Part shown: piece by piece, positions 43,862 to 47,499 of the stretch
How the letters are laid out: each line of letters starts with the position of its first letter
Position numbering within the stretch: position 1 is the first letter of the stretch
Source of the DNA: Cyclobacteriaceae bacterium
Lineage (GTDB): Bacteria; Bacteroidota; Bacteroidia; Cytophagales; Cyclobacteriaceae
Length of the DNA stretch: 47,499 bases
Direction: 5' to 3'
Assembly (NCBI GenBank): GCA_003565295.1
Contig: PXCO01000349.1
Coordinates: forward strand, 1 to 47,499
Translations under genes and position numbers: made by a program
Notes under the pieces: model-generated
What the model saw: the letters and a program-made list of their open reading frames with translations, nothing else
What the model was told of the DNA's origin: nothing
Database searches by the model: none

Positions 43862-44704
43862 ATGATCATGAACGAAAAAGGACTCATCACCTATGCCGAA
43901 AGGATTCATTTGGCGCATCAGCATTTAGAAAAAGTGCTGCCTTATTCCCCGGAAATAGGGATTATTCTAGGCACGGGACTAGGGGGACTTTTGAAAGATA
44001 TTTCCATAGACATGGAAATTGATTACAGGGATATCCCTCATTTCCCTGTCTCCACGGTAGAATCCCATGCCGGGAAATTGGTGCTCGGCACCTTAGCTCA
44101 CAAAAAAATACTTGCCATGAAAGGCAGGTTCCATTATTACGAAGGTTACAGCATGAAACAGGTGACCTTTCCGGTCAGGATTTTTAAAAAGCTGGGTATT
44201 CATCACCTTTTTATCTCCAATGCGGCAGGTGGCTTGCACCCGGATTTCGAACTTGGGCAAAGTATGATCATCAAAGATCACATAGACCTATTTCCCGAAA
44301 ACCCCTTAAGGGGTGCCAATTTAGAAAATTACGGCCCCCGGTTTCCAGATATGAGTGATCCCTACGACGAAAAACTCATTGATAAAGCCCTTTTATTTGC
44401 CAGGGAAGAAGGTATTAAGACAAGTGTGGGGGTATATGCAGGCGTACAGGGTCCAAACCTGGAAACGAAAGCAGAATACCGGTATTTGGGAATTATAGGT
44501 GCGGATGGGGTGGGAATGAGTACGGTGCCGGAAGTAATCGTGGCCAGGCATATGGGCATACCCGTATTTGCCATTTCGGCCATCACGGATCTTTGCGCCC
44601 CGGGAAAAATCCAGAAAGTAACCATTGCCGATGTGCTCGAAGCGGCGGCCATGGCAGAACCAGGTATGACCCGGATCATCAAGCAATTGATCGGAGAGCT
44701 CTAG
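43862..44704 (+). CDS. Purine nucleoside phosphorylase
   Basis: A 280-residue trimeric-type PNP (PunA/DeoD2 class), which splits purine ribonucleosides with phosphate to base and ribose-1-phosphate. GTGLGGLLKDI, TVESHAGKLVLG, MKGRFHYYEGY, SNAAGGLHPDF and GVGMSTVPEVIVARH are the family blocks. ATG at 43862 is used; ATG at 43868 is equally possible. It is followed after 93 bp by the exported FG-GAP gene. Confidence 0.95.
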   Translation: MIMNEKGLITYAERIHLAHQHLEKVLPYSPEIGIILGTGLGGLLKDISIDMEIDYRDIPHFPVSTVESHAGKLVLGTLAHKKILAMKGRFHYYEGYSMKQVTFPVRIFKKLGIHHLFISNAAGGLHPDFELGQSMIIKDHIDLFPENPLRGANLENYGPRFPDMSDPYDEKLIDKALLFAREEGIKTSVGVYAGVQGPNLETKAEYRYLGIIGADGVGMSTVPEVIVARHMGIPVFAISAITDLCAPGKIQKVTIADVLEAAAMAEPGMTRIIKQLIGEL

Positions 44705-44797
44705 AATAAAAAGGCCCTAAAATTCCGGAAGGGATTTCCTTACCTGCCTTAAATTCCCTATATTTAATCCTTTACCCAAAAAACCATAGCTTAAACC

Positions 44798-45973
44798 ATG
44801 ATATACCATCTTTTATTATTTGTAAGTCCATTATGGATGTTATTTAATGACCCTCCTAAAAAACCTGTTTTTGTGGAACAAATCCTGGATGAGCAGGTGG
44901 CCATAGGATATGGCCTTGCCATCGGAGATGTGGACGGGGATGGAAAACCAGATATATTATTGGTAGATAAAAAGGAATTTGTATGGTACAGAAACAGCGA
45001 TTGGAAGAGGTTTGTCATGGTAAAAGACCTTACCGAATATGATAATGTTTGCATAGCTGCCAGGGACATCACTGGCGACGGCAAGGTGGAGGTAGCAGTA
45101 GGTGCCCAATGGAACCCCGGAGAAACCTCGGACATGGCAAAATCGGGATCTGTACATTACCTGAAAAGGCCCGAAGATCCTACCCAACTTTGGACCCCCA
45201 TTGAACTGCCCCATGAACCAACCGTTCACAGAATGGCATGGGCCAAAACAGGAAATGGAAAACATCACCTCATCATGGTGCCACTGCACGGCAGGGGGAA
45301 TAAAGGAGGCGAAGGGGAAGGTGTCAACATCATTGCCTATGAGATGCCAGATAACCCTGAAAATCCATGGAAAACGATGATCATTGACCAATCCATGCAC
45401 ATGACCCATAACCTGGACGTCTATGAAGAGGGAAATGGAGAAGCCGTTTACATAGGTGGAAAGGAAGGGGTAAAAGTACTCACCTACCAAAATGGGGAAT
45501 GGAAAGGAAGAAAAGATGGTGCCTGGTTGGTTCAGGGAAATGGATTTGGTGAACTCAGGATCGGTAAAACCAGAAATGGAAAACGATTCCTTACCGGTAT
45601 AGAACCTATCCACGGAAATTTGTTGACCACTTATATGCCTAAGGGAGAGACCTTCACCAAAGCCTCTCTTGAAAGGACTGTACTCACTGATCAGCTCAAA
45701 CAGGGACATGGATTGGCCACTGCTGACCTGATCGACCAAGGGATTGACCAAATCGTGGTAGGATGGAGAGACCCCAATGATGCCGGAGAATTAGGTGTTC
45801 AGCTTTACATCCCGAAGGACAATGGTCAATGGGAAAAGGTATGGATAGACCAAAACGGTATGGCCTGTGAAGACCTAAAAGTGGCCGACCTGGATGGGGA
45901 CGGAAAGCCTGACATCATTGCTGCAGGTAGGGAAACCAATAATCTCAAAATCTATTGGAACAAAAGTAAATGA
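44798..45973 (+). CDS. Exported FG-GAP/VCBS repeat protein
   Basis: A 391-residue protein with a hydrophobic N-terminus (about residues 1-15), a probable signal peptide. Calcium-binding FG-GAP loops are visible as DVDGDGKPDILLVD, DITGDGKVEVAVG and, at the C-terminus, DLDGDGKPDIIAAG. This indicates a seven-bladed beta-propeller in which some blades have lost the loop. Such propellers serve in extracellular binding or as enzyme scaffolds; the function is unknown. It is 14 bp upstream of the DUF3500 gene and probably co-transcribed with it. Confidence 0.88.
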   Translation: MIYHLLLFVSPLWMLFNDPPKKPVFVEQILDEQVAIGYGLAIGDVDGDGKPDILLVDKKEFVWYRNSDWKRFVMVKDLTEYDNVCIAARDITGDGKVEVAVGAQWNPGETSDMAKSGSVHYLKRPEDPTQLWTPIELPHEPTVHRMAWAKTGNGKHHLIMVPLHGRGNKGGEGEGVNIIAYEMPDNPENPWKTMIIDQSMHMTHNLDVYEEGNGEAVYIGGKEGVKVLTYQNGEWKGRKDGAWLVQGNGFGELRIGKTRNGKRFLTGIEPIHGNLLTTYMPKGETFTKASLERTVLTDQLKQGHGLATADLIDQGIDQIVVGWRDPNDAGELGVQLYIPKDNGQWEKVWIDQNGMACEDLKVADLDGDGKPDIIAAGRETNNLKIYWNKSK

Positions 45974-45987
45974 TAATCTGATACGCC

Positions 45988-47034
45988 ATGAAGAAGTGCT
46001 GCATTTTATTTGGTATTAGCCTCCTGTTTTCCATACACTTACAGGGGCAGGACTTGTCTGCTCAGGCCCGAACATTTTTAAATGCCCTGACCCCTGAGAT
46101 TAAGGCAAAGGCCACCTTTCCATTCGATCACTCAGAACGTTTCAATTGGCATTTTATCCCCAGGGACAGAAAAGGGGCGAGTTTTCACGATTTCAATGAA
46201 CAGCAGCGGCAGGCTGCATTACGTTTGCTAAAGGCCTCAATGGGAGAGCCAGGAGTGGAAAAAACGGAAGCTATATTTGAGCTGGAGAAGGTGTTGCGGG
46301 TTGTGGAAGACCGACCGGCGAACGACACTTACCGGGATCCTGAAAACTATTACTTTTCCATCTTTGGAGATCCTGAAGGGGACAAGGCTTGGGGATGGAG
46401 ATTGGAAGGCCACCATGTTTCTTTGAATTTTTCCTCTGCAAATCGTAGGGTGATCTCCTCCACACCTACATTTTTGGGCAGTAACCCCGCCATAGTGCCC
46501 GGCCATGTGGACATACATACCGGCATGCAGGTTTTGGAAAAGGAGACCAACGGGGGCTTCGAACTCCTTCATTCATTGGATGCAAGCCAAATGAAGCAGG
46601 TCATATTTGACGATAAGGCTCCTCTTGACATCATCACTGGAAACGACAGAAAGGCTGACCTTCTCAGTCCCAAGGGAATTCCCTATGAGCAGCTTTCCTC
46701 GGATCAGCAGCAAAAGCTGTTGGAACTTCTGGGAGTTTATCTGGGGAATTACTCCAAGGAAATGGAGAAGAAATTATGGGAAAAGGTAAGAGAGGATGGC
46801 TATGAAAGTTTACATTTTGCCTGGGCCGGAAGCACCAAAAATGCCATTGGAGAACCTCATTATTACCGCATACAATGTCCTTCATTACTCATAGAGTATG
46901 ACAATGTCCAAAACAACGCCAACCATGTACATACAGTGGTAAGGGATCTCAGCAATGATTTCGGTGAAGATGTGCTGCGGAATCATTACACTTTCGGACA
47001 CTCACATAAAAAACGCAATCAAACTAGTGAATAA
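45988..47034 (+). CDS. DUF3500 domain-containing exported protein
   Basis: A 348-residue DUF3500 protein with a signal peptide (ILFGISLLFSIHLQGQ, cleavage near residue 21). The conserved parts are RFNWHFIPRDRKG, GWRLEGHHVSLNFS and a C-terminal YDNVQNNANHVHTVVRD followed by FGEDVLRNHY. Several conserved His, Asp and Trp residues suggest an enzyme or metal-binding protein, but no activity is established to my knowledge. Neighbours on both sides are also exported. Confidence 0.9.
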   Translation: MKKCCILFGISLLFSIHLQGQDLSAQARTFLNALTPEIKAKATFPFDHSERFNWHFIPRDRKGASFHDFNEQQRQAALRLLKASMGEPGVEKTEAIFELEKVLRVVEDRPANDTYRDPENYYFSIFGDPEGDKAWGWRLEGHHVSLNFSSANRRVISSTPTFLGSNPAIVPGHVDIHTGMQVLEKETNGGFELLHSLDASQMKQVIFDDKAPLDIITGNDRKADLLSPKGIPYEQLSSDQQQKLLELLGVYLGNYSKEMEKKLWEKVREDGYESLHFAWAGSTKNAIGEPHYYRIQCPSLLIEYDNVQNNANHVHTVVRDLSNDFGEDVLRNHYTFGHSHKKRNQTSE

Positions 47035-47058
47035 CCTTTACCAAACCACTCTCATATA

Positions 47059-47499
47059 ATGATGAAGAACAACCTTATTATCCTACTTCCGCTGCTCCTT
47101 TTCATGAGCTGCGAGCAACCCGGTTCATCCCTAAATGACAGTCTTCCCCACAAAGTGGCTAAGGCATATGGTTTTGAAAAAATGGAAGATGTACGAGAAA
47201 TGGCCTATACCTGGAACGTACGGCGGGACAGTGTGACGGTTCTAAGCCGAAACTGGAAATGGAACCTGGAAAAAGGGGAGGTTGCCTATGCAGGGCCTGA
47301 TACCACTGCTACTTACATTCTGACAGAAAAAACAGAGGCTCACAATAGCCTGGACCAAAAGTTCATCAATGATAAATATTGGTTGATCTTCCCTTTCCAG
47401 TTGGTTTGGGATACAGGGTATAGCTACGAGGAGGTTGCGGATCAATCCAGCCCCATTCAAGGGATTCCCACCACCAAACTGATCATCCGCTACAATGAA
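47059..47499 (+). CDS. Partial lipoprotein of unknown function (3' end beyond window)
   Basis: From ATG at 47059 (or 47062) a frame stays open for 147 codons to the window end. The N-terminus is a lipoprotein signal peptide (NNLIILLPLLLFMSC), giving an acylated cysteine. The mature part (AYGFEKMEDVREMAYTWNV, then DKYWLIFPFQLVWD) is beta-rich and slightly recalls LolA-like periplasmic lipid-binding folds, which is a weak resemblance only. It lies 24 bp after the DUF3500 gene, most likely in the same operon. Confidence 0.75.
   Translation, partial: MMKNNLIILLPLLLFMSCEQPGSSLNDSLPHKVAKAYGFEKMEDVREMAYTWNVRRDSVTVLSRNWKWNLEKGEVAYAGPDTTATYILTEKTEAHNSLDQKFINDKYWLIFPFQLVWDTGYSYEEVADQSSPIQGIPTTKLIIRYNE

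Overview
The window reads as chromosomal DNA of a Bacteroidota bacterium of the order Cytophagales, most likely a Cyclobacteriaceae member (inference from gene content and protein flavour: a type II citrate synthase, the sufBCDSE layout, a division/cell-wall cluster without murF, murB or ddl, promoters resembling TTTG-N19-TAnnTTTG, and almost no Shine-Dalgarno sequences). Coding density is high. I see no rRNA, tRNA, CRISPR array, complete transposon or prophage.

Layout. 1-2.4 kb: a short palindromic interspersed repeat, a GAF-domain protein, and a convergent DEAD-box RNA helicase, the two genes sharing one very strong hairpin. 2.5-3.9 kb: citrate synthase (minus strand). 4.1-10.2 kb: a minus-strand Fe-S assembly operon sufB-sufC-sufD-sufS-sufE-DUF59 ending with a bacilliredoxin gene. 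An Lrp/AsnC regulator lies upstream of it and two AT-rich palindromes sit in between. 11.1-14.5 kb: a secreted S9 (prolyl oligopeptidase family) peptidase facing an exported DinB-like protein. 14.5-15.1 kb: a non-coding, decaying stretch with broken small reading frames. 15.1-17.9 kb: DUF779 protein, aldehyde dehydrogenase, and a divergent AraC regulator that is a pseudogene (internal deletion plus frameshift). 18-21.8 kb: an exported nucleoside-hydrolase lipoprotein, a secreted clan GH-A-like glycosidase and ribokinase, with a second copy of the repeat between the last two. 22-26.4 kb: an unrecognised helical 484-residue protein, a small HVA1/DUF2945 protein, and the overlapping pair gpsA/acyltransferase, which makes and acylates glycerol-3-phosphate. 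26.6-27.5 kb: a long-chain polyprenyl diphosphate synthase.

27.8-43.2 kb is a tightly packed dcw cluster on the plus strand: mraZ-rsmH-ftsL-ftsI-murE-mraY-murD-ftsW-murG-murC-ftsQ-ftsA-ftsZ. Most junctions overlap or are separated by about 11 bp or less. A four-unit, 10-bp-periodic GTG repeat lies directly on top of the mraZ promoter and fits MraZ autoregulation. The cluster couples synthesis of UDP-MurNAc-peptides and lipids I/II to septal transpeptidation and the Z ring.

43.2-47.5 kb: an FMN reductase (minus strand), purine nucleoside phosphorylase, then a run of three exported proteins (FG-GAP repeat protein, DUF3500 protein, and a lipoprotein cut by the window edge).

Most of the window is conserved housekeeping DNA and I found no clear undescribed defence or mobile system. 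The items most worth a second look are the two-copy palindromic repeat, the stop codon sitting in the loop of a 19-bp hairpin, the regulatory palindromes at suf, the aldehyde dehydrogenase gene and the polyprenyl synthase gene, the MraZ boxes, the broken AraC gene, the shifted sufS start, and the exported 44.8-47.5 kb gene set.
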